A stretch of DNA of 64,000 nucleotides from Leptospira tipperaryensis (GTDB lineage: Bacteria; Spirochaetota; Leptospiria; Leptospirales; Leptospiraceae), in contig NZ_CP015217.1 in assembly GCF_001729245.1 (NCBI RefSeq), forward strand, positions 677,501 through 741,500, given 5' to 3'. Shown piece by piece: positions 31,311 through 40,518 of this stretch (position 1 is the first letter of the stretch; each line of letters opens with the position of its first letter). The position numbers were made by a program, and so were the translations under genes. The notes below the pieces were generated by a model. The model saw nothing but the letters and a program-made list of their open reading frames with translations, had not been told where the DNA came from and ran no database searches.

Positions 31311-34300
31311 ATGCAGGCCGTAGTTCAGTGGTTTGAATCTATTTTTCAATCGATTCCTCTTCCTTTGTTGGAGGTTTGGGGAAATTTCGGTTATTTCTTC
31401 GGCTTGATTCTTATGGTTTCCGCCTTCGGTGGTTTTACGTTTAAACCCGGAGGAAAATTCGGATTTGGGAGAGAAAGACAGGCTTGGGATACGCAGGCCT
31501 TCCTAAGTATTCCTCTTACCTTTGTTCTCATTTTTATCACGGGATATCTCGGCTCTTTTGTAGTTTTGGTTCCGGGAGCTCAAACGTTCGAGTCTCTCAA
31601 GGACCTTTCGGTTTTTCTTTGTATCGTTTTGTTCGGTTATCCCGCGTTGATCGCGGTTCCATTCGCATACGGTCTTTCCGATTTGATAGAGGGAGTTCCT
31701 CCCAATTTTTTACTCGATTGGTTGCTCGGATACTTTATCAATCCTGCATGTTTCTGGGTCGCTTATCAATTGATAGGAAGGGATCCCGACTTTCGAAAAA
31801 TCAAAGTCTGGTTCTATTATCTTTTCTTTGTATTCATTTTTATGGCCGTCGAACCTCTGCTCTGGGGTTATATCTGTGCAAATCAATTCACGCCGGGGAT
31901 CTCTTATAGAAATATAACGCCGGCTTTGCTTTTTACGACGTCGATCACTTGGATTCTCGCACCGTTTGCGATGCTCGTTGCGCTTCCTCTCGCAAAAAAA
32001 TACGGAATGTTTTGGATTCAAATTCCGTGTCACGTAAGAGAATTCGTCTTCGATCGAAAAGAATGGCTCTGGAACGAAGTTAAAAATCCGTACGAAGAAG
32101 AAACTCCGATTCTTGGTTTACCGATTCGGATGTTTATGGTGACTCCGTTTATCTTTCTCGTGATGGCTATGGTCGGAATGACCGCGTATCTCAATCTAAA
32201 AAGTTCCGAGAGCGCCGCGGATAAACTTGCCGGGCAATTGCATCAGGAAATTTCAGAAAACATCAATCTTCAATTGGATCGGTATCTTGAGAATTCTCGC
32301 AAACAAGAGGAATATTTTCGTTTAAAGGGGATTCTTCCTCTTCTAAAATCGATGAGCATAGCGGAACACGGTCGTGCGATCATCATCGATCGTTCCGGAA
32401 CTCTGATCGGTTCTTCCAAATACGAAAATGCCGGTGATTGGAAACAAGGCGTCGAAGGGGATCTCGTTTTTGTAAACGCGCTTCAAACTCTACGAAAAAA
32501 TCTGGGAGATCTCAATACGCTTAAATCTCCTGTTCAATTTAGTTTTGACGTAATCACCGCAAAACCTTTGTCTCTTGAGACTTGGCTTACGCAAGCCACT
32601 CCATACGAAGACAATCACGGAGATAAGAATTGGATCGTGATCACTGCGATTCCCGCCGCGTATTATCTGGAAGGAGTTCGTATCGGAAGTAGTCAGTCGG
32701 CGATGGTGTTTGCGATCGCTCTTACTCTATCTTTGTTGATTGGTGCGTTTCTCGCGGGAATCGTCACCGCCCCGATCCAAAAAATTCTGAACGCGAGTCG
32801 TGCGATGGCACACGGAGATTTTGAACAAAGGGTTCCGAGCAGTCGTCTGGAAGAATTGGGAACTCTTTCTCATTCTTTCAATTATATGGCCGAACAACTT
32901 CAAGAATCCTTTCAAAGAACGAAGTCGAGTGAAGAGAGGTTTCGAGATCTTGTGGACAGAACTCCCGGGATCGTTTGGGAAGCCGACGCCACGAATTTTA
33001 ATTTTACTTTTGTGAGTCAGCAGGTTGTGAGCATGCTCGGTTATTCCGTGGACGAATGGAAAGAACCGGGCTTTTGGGCGAATCATCTTTATCCCGACGA
33101 CCGAAGTTGGGCCGTCGATTTTTGTATCGCTTGCACGGGAAGAATGAAGGCTCACGACTTTGAATATCGTTTTTTGAGAAAGGACGGTAGCGTGGTTTGG
33201 CTTCGGGATCTCGTAAAAGTAATCGTTTTCGACAATAAACCGCAGTGGTTGCGGGGAGTGATGGTCGACGTAACCGAACTCAAACAGATCGAAGAAAATC
33301 TTCGTGAAAGAAATCAGTTTATAGAATCGATCCTGGATATTACTCCGGATATATTATATATTTATGATATACTGGAAAAAAAGAACGTATATAGCAACAA
33401 CGGAATCGAAATCGTTCTCGGATATTCGGTGGAAGAATTACAGTCGATGGGAGACAAGCTCGTTAGCGGTTTGATGCATCCCGACGACTACGAAACTTAC
33501 GTAAGGGAAGTGCTTCCTCGTTACGAGAAGGCGAGCGATAAGGATTTGATAGAACATCAGTATCGAATGAGGCACATCGATGGAAACTGGAGATGGTTGA
33601 TTTCCAGAGAATTGATTTATAAAAGAAATCCGAACGGTTCCCCCGAACAAATTTTCGGAATTATCTACGACATTACGAAAAGTAAAGAAGCGGAAGAGAC
33701 GATCCTGGATCTCAACGCAAACTTGGAAAAAAAGATCGACCTTCGAACGGAAGAACTTCGCAAATCGAATTCAGATTTAGTGGAAGCCGTTCGAAATCTG
33801 GAAAAGATCATGAAGGAACTCCAAGGAGCTCAGGATCAATTGCTTCTTTCCGAAAAGTTAGCCGCCATCGGTCAGCTCGCCGCGGGAATGACTCACGAAC
33901 TCAACACACCTTTGGGTGCGATCGTATCTTCGAACCGGGCGATCTTGGAAATTCTTCAAAACGAAATCGGAGAAATTCCAAATTTGATTTTTAATTTTAG
34001 CGAAAAAGAAGTTCAGGATTTTAAAATTCTTTTGGCGGAAAGTCTACAGGACGCTTCTCAATCGGAGATCATTCCGAATCGAAGTTTAAAAAAAGAACTC
34101 ATCCAATTTTTCAAAAACGCCGGAATTCCAGATTATGAAAACGTAGCGAGCGCAGTCTTGGATTCGGGCGTTTACAGATTGGGAGAGAAACTTCCCGATC
34201 TTTTAAAGACGGAAAAGAGAATGGAAATTTTAACCGCGGTTTCCTCTTTTTCTACAATCGTAAGATTGAGCAACGTGATATCCATTGCCAGCGGAAAGGC

Positions 34301-34811
34301 TTCTCACGTTGTGGAGGCCTTGAAGAATTATTTGAACCCCGGAATCAACGAACAAGAGAGTGAAATCGTTCCCGTAGATATAAAGTCTGAAATTGAAATC
34401 ATTCTTACTTTATATCATACAAAAATAAAATACGGCGTTGAAATCGTTAAGGACTATCGGACCGGAGAACTTTGTCTCGGAGACGGAAATAAACTCAATC
34501 AAGTTTGGATTAATCTCTTGAATAATGGTTTGCAGTCCATGAATTATCAGGGGAAGATTGAAATCTGTATTGAAAAACAGGATTCATGGATTATAACTTC
34601 TTTTATCGATTCGGGAAGCGGAATTCCGGATTCAATAAAAGACAAAATTTTCGAACCTTTTTTTACAACAAAGAAACAGGGGGAGGGAATCGGCCTCGGA
34701 CTGGATATTTGTAAAAAGATTATAGAGAAGCTGGGCGGAAAGATAGAGTTTGAAAGTGTTCCTGGAAGAACAAAGTTCAGCGTGTGGTTAAAATCCGCAA
34801 GCTCGGTATAA
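31311..34811 (+). CDS. Membrane sensor histidine kinase with two PAS domains
   Basis: A 1166-residue kinase. Seven hydrophobic segments cover about residues 20-295, followed by an extracytoplasmic sensor (about 296-463), another membrane helix near 465-488 and a HAMP region to about 540. Two PAS/PAC domains (about 545-665 and 670-795) and a coiled coil precede the H-box GMTHELNTPLG with His862. The ATPase has N-box NLLNN near 1072, DSGSGIP near 1098 and GEGIGLGLD. The distance from His862 to the N-box Asn is 210 residues, about 93 more than usual, because of a helical insert shared with the kinase at 48553. A stand-alone receiver follows 21 bases downstream and is the likely partner. Signal unknown. 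Confidence 0.92.
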   Translation: MQAVVQWFESIFQSIPLPLLEVWGNFGYFFGLILMVSAFGGFTFKPGGKFGFGRERQAWDTQAFLSIPLTFVLIFITGYLGSFVVLVPGAQTFESLKDLSVFLCIVLFGYPALIAVPFAYGLSDLIEGVPPNFLLDWLLGYFINPACFWVAYQLIGRDPDFRKIKVWFYYLFFVFIFMAVEPLLWGYICANQFTPGISYRNITPALLFTTSITWILAPFAMLVALPLAKKYGMFWIQIPCHVREFVFDRKEWLWNEVKNPYEEETPILGLPIRMFMVTPFIFLVMAMVGMTAYLNLKSSESAADKLAGQLHQEISENINLQLDRYLENSRKQEEYFRLKGILPLLKSMSIAEHGRAIIIDRSGTLIGSSKYENAGDWKQGVEGDLVFVNALQTLRKNLGDLNTLKSPVQFSFDVITAKPLSLETWLTQATPYEDNHGDKNWIVITAIPAAYYLEGVRIGSSQSAMVFAIALTLSLLIGAFLAGIVTAPIQKILNASRAMAHGDFEQRVPSSRLEELGTLSHSFNYMAEQLQESFQRTKSSEERFRDLVDRTPGIVWEADATNFNFTFVSQQVVSMLGYSVDEWKEPGFWANHLYPDDRSWAVDFCIACTGRMKAHDFEYRFLRKDGSVVWLRDLVKVIVFDNKPQWLRGVMVDVTELKQIEENLRERNQFIESILDITPDILYIYDILEKKNVYSNNGIEIVLGYSVEELQSMGDKLVSGLMHPDDYETYVREVLPRYEKASDKDLIEHQYRMRHIDGNWRWLISRELIYKRNPNGSPEQIFGIIYDITKSKEAEETILDLNANLEKKIDLRTEELRKSNSDLVEAVRNLEKIMKELQGAQDQLLLSEKLAAIGQLAAGMTHELNTPLGAIVSSNRAILEILQNEIGEIPNLIFNFSEKEVQDFKILLAESLQDASQSEIIPNRSLKKELIQFFKNAGIPDYENVASAVLDSGVYRLGEKLPDLLKTEKRMEILTAVSSFSTIVRLSNVISIASGKASHVVEALKNYLNPGINEQESEIVPVDIKSEIEIILTLYHTKIKYGVEIVKDYRTGELCLGDGNKLNQVWINLLNNGLQSMNYQGKIEICIEKQDSWIITSFIDSGSGIPDSIKDKIFEPFFTTKKQGEGIGLGLDICKKIIEKLGGKIEFESVPGRTKFSVWLKSASSV

Positions 34812-34832
34812 CGGAGATACCTAAAAGATACT

Positions 34833-35228
34833 ATGGAAAATAACGCTATTCTCTGCGTGGACGACGAGCCGATCATCTTGATCGCACTGAAACAGGAATT
34901 AAAAAAACAATTCGGGAACGAGTTTCAATATGAAACCGCGATCAATGCGCAAGAAGCCCTTGAAGTTGTGGATGAGTTGGTAGGAAACGGGATCAATGTA
35001 ATTCTTATTCTCTCCGATTGGAGAATGCCCGGTATCAAGGGAGATGAATTCTTAATATTAGTTCATCAAAAATATCCTCATATACGTTCTATATTGATCA
35101 CAGGTCACGTCGACGAAGCCGCGGCGGAAAGAGTGATGAGAGAAGCGGGGACTTATGCCGTTCTTCCCAAACCCTGGGATTCGAAACAATTGCTGGACGC
35201 GGTCAAGGTTTGTTGCGGTAAGAATTAG
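34833..35228 (+). CDS. Single-domain response regulator
   Basis: A 131-residue receiver domain without an output domain. Acid pocket CVDDEP at residues 8-13, phospho-acceptor Asp in LSDWRMPG near residue 61, Thr in LITGH near 89 and Lys in LPKPWD near 110. The KPW form is common in receivers of RpfG-type and relay proteins. It should accept phosphate from the kinase encoded just upstream and act by protein contact or as a relay. The ATG at 34833 follows GGAG. Confidence 0.92.
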   Translation: MENNAILCVDDEPIILIALKQELKKQFGNEFQYETAINAQEALEVVDELVGNGINVILILSDWRMPGIKGDEFLILVHQKYPHIRSILITGHVDEAAAERVMREAGTYAVLPKPWDSKQLLDAVKVCCGKN

Positions 35229-35338
35229 ATTGATTTCGAAAATCTGATGCGCCTGGAAGCGATTGAAATTTCAATTGCCCGTCTGCGTATAACGAAAGAC
35301 CTTGTAATCAAAGGGATTGCTCCTTTTGGGAGAGTTTA

Positions 35339-36361
35339 ATGAAAATTCACCGATATGATTCTATACCGGATGTGAAGGAAATCGGCGATGGAATCTTCAA
35401 AACGGAAATCCCTCAGCCGTTCTATTCACCTAACAACATTTATATTCTTCCTGATGGAGAACCCACTATCATCGACTCGGGTTATATCGAAAACCTGGGA
35501 CTTTTACAGAAGGCTCTAAAGAAGATCGGTCTTTCTTTGAGTAAGATCAAACATATCATCTATACTCACAATCATCTGGATCACATGAGCGCTGCCTTGA
35601 CTCTTCGTTATTATACGGACGCTAAGTTATACGCGATGGCGGGAATGGCCGCCGGCATCGACAACTACGTTGAATTCGTTCAAGTATTTCAGAGAGCGAT
35701 GAGAAGATTGGTCTACAAAGGTCATCACGATAATTCCATTCGAGCTCAAGAACTCAAAAGAGTCGATACCGGAATTTTTGAATTTCAAGACGCTCTGAAC
35801 AATTCGGAAAGAGTCGATCCTTATTTGAACTTCGACGTGGAACTCGTGGAAGGGGACGTGATCGTGGCGGGAGGAAGAGAGATCGGAATTCTTTATACGC
35901 CGGGTCACAATCGTTGGCATCTTACTCCTTACATTCTCGGAGAAAAAATCTATTTCACCGGCGATCTTGTGTTACAAAATATTTCTTCCATCTATGCGGA
36001 GATTGACGGAAACCTCTACGACTATCATCAATCCTTAGATCGTCTTTCTAAACTTCCGATTCGGAGACTTCTTCCCGCGCACGGACCGGAGCCGGAAGAT
36101 CCGCAGAGAGCGATCAAACTTCTTTCCAAAACTCTCAACCTCTTGGAAAGAGGGGTTGTTCGCCGACTGAAAGAGAATGATCAGGATCTTTCCACTTTGG
36201 TTTTGGAGGCGATGGGAGAAAAGGTCGCGAATAGCGGATACTATAACACCGCTTTGGCGATCATGCATTCTTTGATTCGAAAGCTTATCGATCAGGGGCA
36301 GGTTCGTATTATGGAAATAGATCCTCCTTATGAAAAGTATCACTGGATCGGCGGCGAGTAA
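35339..36361 (+). CDS. Metallo-beta-lactamase-fold hydrolase
   Basis: A 340-residue MBL-fold protein. The metal motif is H77-N-H79-L-D81-H82; further ligands are in the TPGHNRWH stretch near 185 and the FTGDLVL strand near 205, and LLPAHGPEPEDP near 240 provides the last His. A C-terminal helical or winged extension (about 260-335) resembles LACTB2-type proteins. It probably hydrolyses a thioester, phosphodiester or ester bond with two zinc ions. It lies 110 bp after the receiver gene and may be independent. Confidence 0.88.
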   Translation: MKIHRYDSIPDVKEIGDGIFKTEIPQPFYSPNNIYILPDGEPTIIDSGYIENLGLLQKALKKIGLSLSKIKHIIYTHNHLDHMSAALTLRYYTDAKLYAMAGMAAGIDNYVEFVQVFQRAMRRLVYKGHHDNSIRAQELKRVDTGIFEFQDALNNSERVDPYLNFDVELVEGDVIVAGGREIGILYTPGHNRWHLTPYILGEKIYFTGDLVLQNISSIYAEIDGNLYDYHQSLDRLSKLPIRRLLPAHGPEPEDPQRAIKLLSKTLNLLERGVVRRLKENDQDLSTLVLEAMGEKVANSGYYNTALAIMHSLIRKLIDQGQVRIMEIDPPYEKYHWIGGE

Positions 36362-36383
36362 GAATTTTGTGTTCATTCTAAGA

Positions 36384-36746
36384 TCAGATTACTTTTTCGA
36401 TCGCGAGACTTCTCAAATATAAATAGAATAAAAAGTAGATCACAACTACGAATTCTAAGATAGAAACGGGAATCCAAATTCGTCTCTGATGATTTGGATT
36501 CCTTTGAAGATAAACTCTACTCAAATAGCCGCTTACAATAATTACAAAAGGCAACGTCGCGTTGTATATTGGTGCAACGGACAGAATCGCATATATGCCC
36601 GCGGCTTGACTGAGACTCAAATCGAATAAACCGAATTCTATACCCAGCGCTTCGATGACCATTATGGCCGGAAGCAAGGGGAACATTCCGATCGTAAAAA
36701 CACTGATAAGCAGCGAGAAAAAGGCGATTAAATAGTAGACGCTCAA
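36384..36746 (-). CDS. Three-helix membrane protein of unknown function
   Basis: A 120-residue membrane protein with helices near 4-32, 45-75 and 92-113. The start is TTG 36746 with GAGG nine bases upstream. It does not resemble a named family. It lies downstream of the lnt operon on the same strand but 113 bases away, and converges on the MBL gene. Confidence 0.55.
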   Translation of the reverse strand: MSVYYLIAFFSLLISVFTIGMFPLLPAIMVIEALGIEFGLFDLSLSQAAGIYAILSVAPIYNATLPFVIIVSGYLSRVYLQRNPNHQRRIWIPVSILEFVVVIYFLFYLYLRSLAIEKVI

Positions 36747-36859
36747 AGCAGAACCTCATAAGAAAAACATTCCATTTTTCTAAAATTGAATCAGAAACTG
36801 TAGAATGGTTTCTAACTTATAAGGTAGGCGAGGCCCTAAGAAAGAAGTCTCCGGCTTTG

Positions 36860-37633
36860 TTAAAATCTGAGATCTCCCGGTTCTCTAACGATCTCTCCGT
36901 AAAACGGAGTCTCTCTGATTTTTAAATTGTAACCTTTGATGAACAAGATTTCAAGGTTAACTGTGTCTTCTCGGTTATAACTTTCTAAAATTCTCAACGC
37001 TTCCGTATCGTCGTAATCTACGTATTGTCTCCAGAGTTTTACCGCGTCCGCGCCGTTGATCGCGGCTTCTTCCGGTCGACGGATCCCCAAGGCTTTTTCA
37101 CAACCTTTGAGTCCGCCTTTGATACCGAGGGATCTTAAGAAAAACATAATATCAATGTGATTGTTTCGAAAACGAACGTTAAACTCTCTTTCCAAAAAAG
37201 GAACGTCGAAAGCGATTCCGTTGTATGTGACAAAAACCCGATCCGGACTTACGTTGTCTAAAAAAAAATCCAGATTGAATCCGCGGGTGTAGGCCTTGTA
37301 TTCGGCTCCGTCATAGGTTCCGATCATCGTAGTTCTGTCTTCGCTCGTTAGGCCGGTCGTTTCGATATCCAGATAGAGTAGCTTTTGACGAATGACCGGG
37401 AACAATCTCCAGTGATGTTTTGCCGAAAGAACATGGAAGAAGTAAAAAAAATTCTCCCGTTCCAATTCTTTTTTAGAAAATTCTAATGCGTCTAAGATGA
37501 GATTTTTAATCGGAACGGATTCGGTTTTTAAAAAATCCTTTAAGTCTTTCCAGTTTAGAATGCCTTTTTCCCAGAGACTTTTTTCTTCCACCGAATCGAT
37601 ACCCGGCAAATGACAGAACGTATGTTCGAGCAT
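36860..37633 (-). CDS. RNase H-like exonuclease (YprB-type)
   Basis: A 257-residue protein with an N-terminal helix-hairpin-like region (1-85) and a DEDD-type RNase H fold from about 85. Metal-binding acids are in YLDIETTGL near 87, TYNGIAFDVPFL near 140-151 and YNREDTVNLE near 220. It corresponds to the YprB/ribonuclease-H-like family (PF13482-like), thought to cut RNA or DNA ends. Its ATG follows directly on the lnt stop (TGAATG), so it is translationally coupled to lnt. Confidence 0.8.
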   Translation of the reverse strand: MLEHTFCHLPGIDSVEEKSLWEKGILNWKDLKDFLKTESVPIKNLILDALEFSKKELERENFFYFFHVLSAKHHWRLFPVIRQKLLYLDIETTGLTSEDRTTMIGTYDGAEYKAYTRGFNLDFFLDNVSPDRVFVTYNGIAFDVPFLEREFNVRFRNNHIDIMFFLRSLGIKGGLKGCEKALGIRRPEEAAINGADAVKLWRQYVDYDDTEALRILESYNREDTVNLEILFIKGYNLKIRETPFYGEIVREPGDLRF

Positions 37634-39382
37634 TCAAATTTTCCTTCCGCTTCGGAATTCAAAAAATAGACAAAGTAGAATGATAAGGGCACATCCGATC
37701 GATAAAAAAGAAGTTCCGATTTTTGTATAAATGGTCGCTCTCGAAGGATTGAGTTGAATTGCAAACGTGCGAATCGCGGTTTCGTGAAAGCCAACGGGAG
37801 TAATCAGAGAAATTCCTCTCGAATCCCAAACGTCTGTGATTCCTGAAACGGTTGAACGAATCATCGGAAGTCCGGTTTCTATCGCGCGGAGGCGAACGGT
37901 TCCGGAATGTTGATTCGCTTCCAATTCGGAATCGAACCAAGAATCGTTGGTGAGATTGATCAAAAGATCGGGACGTTCTTCCGAATGAAAGTAATCGAGG
38001 ACCAGATCCGTAAACATCGCCTCGTAACACAACAAGGGAAGAATCGAATAAGAATATTCTAATTTTTTAATCTTCTCCGATTGTGTTTTCGGGGACGCGA
38101 ACTCGGTTCTTATCGTTTCCGGGACGCTGAGTTCCTCCAGATCGTGTCTTTGAGGAGGTGAAACCTGGACTCGGTTTTTTGTAATGGTTCCGGAAAGAAG
38201 TTTGGGAGAATTTCCGGGAACGTAACGAGAAGTTTCCCGAAAAATGTTCCGCAAAAACGGGAATCGAGATTCGAAAGGAAGATATTCTCCAAAAGCCAAA
38301 AGCCTTCTTTTATTATAACGCTCGGTGATTCCGTCCAGATTTTTGAACAAGCTGATCTGATTTCTCAGTTGACCGTCTTCCATATTCAACTCGTTAAAAA
38401 GGACGTCGGCGCCGGTATGTTTGGAAAGATAGAGGACGACTCCCTCCATCGTGGAAGAATAGATGTGTTCGTTCTTATTTTCATCGGAATGAATCGTTCC
38501 GTGAAAAGGGATCGCCGATTCCGGAAGAATGATAAGCGAAGGAGGACTTTCCGCCGCCATACTACCTTGAAGCGAAAGAGAAAGAATTTTACTCATCGTG
38601 CCTGCGAGAAAGATTTCGTCTGCTTGAAGATTTTTTGTTCCCGGAGACGTATTCGGCTGAATCATTACGACCGAAAGAATTTTTGTATCCCCTTCGACTA
38701 TCGAATCGGAAACAAATCCGATTTTATACAAACCGTAAGAATAAATAGAGAAGATCAGACCACACGACAAAAGGGCGATTTTAAATTCTTTCGATTTTCG
38801 ATCTTTAAATTGAACGATCAAAAAAACTAAAACGGAAGAGATGAAAAGCAAAAGAAAGCTTAATCCGTAAACTCCGAGGATGGAAGCAAATTGTTCGAAT
38901 ACGATCGAACCGGAAACTAGATTTCCCCAATACCAAGGAAATATCTGATACGTGATCTGGTCGGCGATCGTTCCGGCGGCGGGAAACAAAAGTAAAACGG
39001 ACGGTTTGGAAGAATTTTGAATATTCGAAAAACGAAATATGAAATAAAAAGGGATAAATTTGATATGCGAAATCAATCCATAAAACAAAAAGAAAAGGAA
39101 AGAAACAACCGGACCCGTACCGGAAATTCTGGAAACCGCGCCCGGAATCCAAAAAAACGTAGTAAAGTTTAGAATCTGAGAAAGTAGTAAGAGCCAGAGA
39201 AGAGCGCGGAGCGGAGATTCTCGATTGAGAGAAAAAAACAAGAAGAGCGCGGAGACGGAGGCTATAATTCCCGCGCTGAGAAAAGAAAATGGAGAAAGTC
39301 CTAAAAGAACGCCGAATCCGACTCCAAAACAAAGAAGGAGCCGGTAACGAATAGAATCTAAGGGAATGAATCGATAAAACAT
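37634..39382 (-). CDS. lnt: Apolipoprotein N-acyltransferase
   Basis: A 582-residue Lnt. Six or more membrane helices fill residues 1-215, and a periplasmic nitrilase-like domain follows. The catalytic triad is visible: Glu in LPESAIPFHG (near 289), Lys in YNKRRLLAFGEYLPF (near 359) and Cys in LLCYEAMF (near 454). It adds the third acyl chain to the N-terminal Cys of lipoproteins, which fits a lipoprotein-rich spirochaete. ATG 39382 overlaps the stop of the upstream gene by one base (TGATG). The C-terminal helix anchors the domain. Confidence 0.95.
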   Translation of the reverse strand: MFYRFIPLDSIRYRLLLCFGVGFGVLLGLSPFSFLSAGIIASVSALFLFFSLNRESPLRALLWLLLLSQILNFTTFFWIPGAVSRISGTGPVVSFLFFLFYGLISHIKFIPFYFIFRFSNIQNSSKPSVLLLFPAAGTIADQITYQIFPWYWGNLVSGSIVFEQFASILGVYGLSFLLLFISSVLVFLIVQFKDRKSKEFKIALLSCGLIFSIYSYGLYKIGFVSDSIVEGDTKILSVVMIQPNTSPGTKNLQADEIFLAGTMSKILSLSLQGSMAAESPPSLIILPESAIPFHGTIHSDENKNEHIYSSTMEGVVLYLSKHTGADVLFNELNMEDGQLRNQISLFKNLDGITERYNKRRLLAFGEYLPFESRFPFLRNIFRETSRYVPGNSPKLLSGTITKNRVQVSPPQRHDLEELSVPETIRTEFASPKTQSEKIKKLEYSYSILPLLCYEAMFTDLVLDYFHSEERPDLLINLTNDSWFDSELEANQHSGTVRLRAIETGLPMIRSTVSGITDVWDSRGISLITPVGFHETAIRTFAIQLNPSRATIYTKIGTSFLSIGCALIILLCLFFEFRSGRKI

Positions 39383-40434
39383 CAATTTTGATTTTTCTTT
39401 AGTTCCTCTTCATACTTAAGTCTTCTTGAATATTCTTCAGCTTCTTCCTTTCCAAGGTTTTTGACGCGAATTTCCATGAGAGCTTTTTCTCTCGCGTCAC
39501 CTTTTACGTTCGAATTTTTCTGAAGCCAATCCGATTCTTCCGTATGAGTTTGTTTTTCCTTCTTTTCTCTATCTTCGATTTCTTTATAAACGGCGTCCAT
39601 ACGATCGGCTCCGTCTTTTCCAAAATACTTTTCACGGATGGCTCTCGTTTTGCCGTTTCGATCCGAAAGATTCATCTTTTCCAATTCTTTATCCCGCAAA
39701 AACATTTCAGTTTCATAGGTATTGTATTTCGGCTCTCGAGTCTTTACGGTATTATAATATTGGCCGTAGACATTTTTTCGGTAATCTTCGTATCGTTCCA
39801 TTCTTCTGTCGCCGCTAAGAGAATCCGTCTCTTTTAAAAATGCGCTCAAAGAATCCTGATACGTTTCTTCGGCTTCTTCCAAACCGAAGATCAACTTAGC
39901 GTCGTTATCCGAAAAGATTTGTCTTCTTTTCTTTTTGACGAGTTCGTATTTTTCCGCGCGACTGAGTTTGTCCGGAAGTTCGAATTCTCTCATCGTAGTT
40001 TCGTATCTCAGATAACCCGAAAAAAGTTTCATCAGATAATCAGCGTCCTTACCGGAGTAATGATCCGCAATGAAGGCGCGGATGATTTCGTTACACTGTT
40101 CGTAGGCGGTGTTTTCGGGGCATTGTCTTCTGAGGGCCCAGAGTTCGGAGACGAGGTTGACTTCCCCGGTTGCGGCGTACTGCATGAGTTCATCGAAGGT
40201 CAGCCATTTGCCGTTCTCGTCAAAAATTCTTCTGGAAGTATCTACTACGGCTTGGTTCAGGACCCATTCTCCCGATTCCGATCTTTGAAGAGTAAACTCT
40301 GTCTCCGAATCTGCGGAGCGGTTGTTCGAGCCGGAGCCGCCGTTAAAAAAAACGAACCAAATCAATGCGATGAGAATCACAGAGATCAATGCGATGACTG
40401 CTGGGAATGTAATTCTTTCCTGGAGAGATTTCAT
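39382..40434 (-). CDS. Lipase chaperone (Lif/LimK)-like protein
   Basis: A 350-residue protein with one N-terminal membrane anchor (TFPAVIALISVILIALIWFV), a Ser/Gly/Asn linker and a long, charged, helical periplasmic body. REKYFGKDGADRMDAVYKE near 290 fits the RxxxFGxEGAxR signature of lipase-specific foldases, and the preceding helices (SRAEKYELVKKKRRQIFSDN) match their extended shape. Such proteins hold one secreted lipase while it folds. No lipase gene is next to it. The frame extends to 40590, but ATG 40434 starts a normal anchor. Operon with lnt. Confidence 0.75.
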   Translation of the reverse strand: MKSLQERITFPAVIALISVILIALIWFVFFNGGSGSNNRSADSETEFTLQRSESGEWVLNQAVVDTSRRIFDENGKWLTFDELMQYAATGEVNLVSELWALRRQCPENTAYEQCNEIIRAFIADHYSGKDADYLMKLFSGYLRYETTMREFELPDKLSRAEKYELVKKKRRQIFSDNDAKLIFGLEEAEETYQDSLSAFLKETDSLSGDRRMERYEDYRKNVYGQYYNTVKTREPKYNTYETEMFLRDKELEKMNLSDRNGKTRAIREKYFGKDGADRMDAVYKEIEDREKKEKQTHTEESDWLQKNSNVKGDAREKALMEIRVKNLGKEEAEEYSRRLKYEEELKKNQN

Positions 40435-40518
40435 GGACCTGTGATTCTGAAAGAATTCTTTCTCAAGGCAAACCTTTTTTGTTTTTTCTGAAAAAGAGGG
40501 TTCGGATGAAATGACAAA

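Noticed and set aside
38369..38830. Open frame opposite lnt
   Set aside because: Arg/Lys/Phe-rich composition typical of antisense frames; lnt on the other strand has its catalytic residues intact.
39919..40491. Long open frame on the plus strand opposite the lipase-chaperone-like gene
   Set aside because: It is a reverse-frame shadow of a well-supported gene, Phe/Arg-rich, with no ribosome-binding site or recognisable domain.
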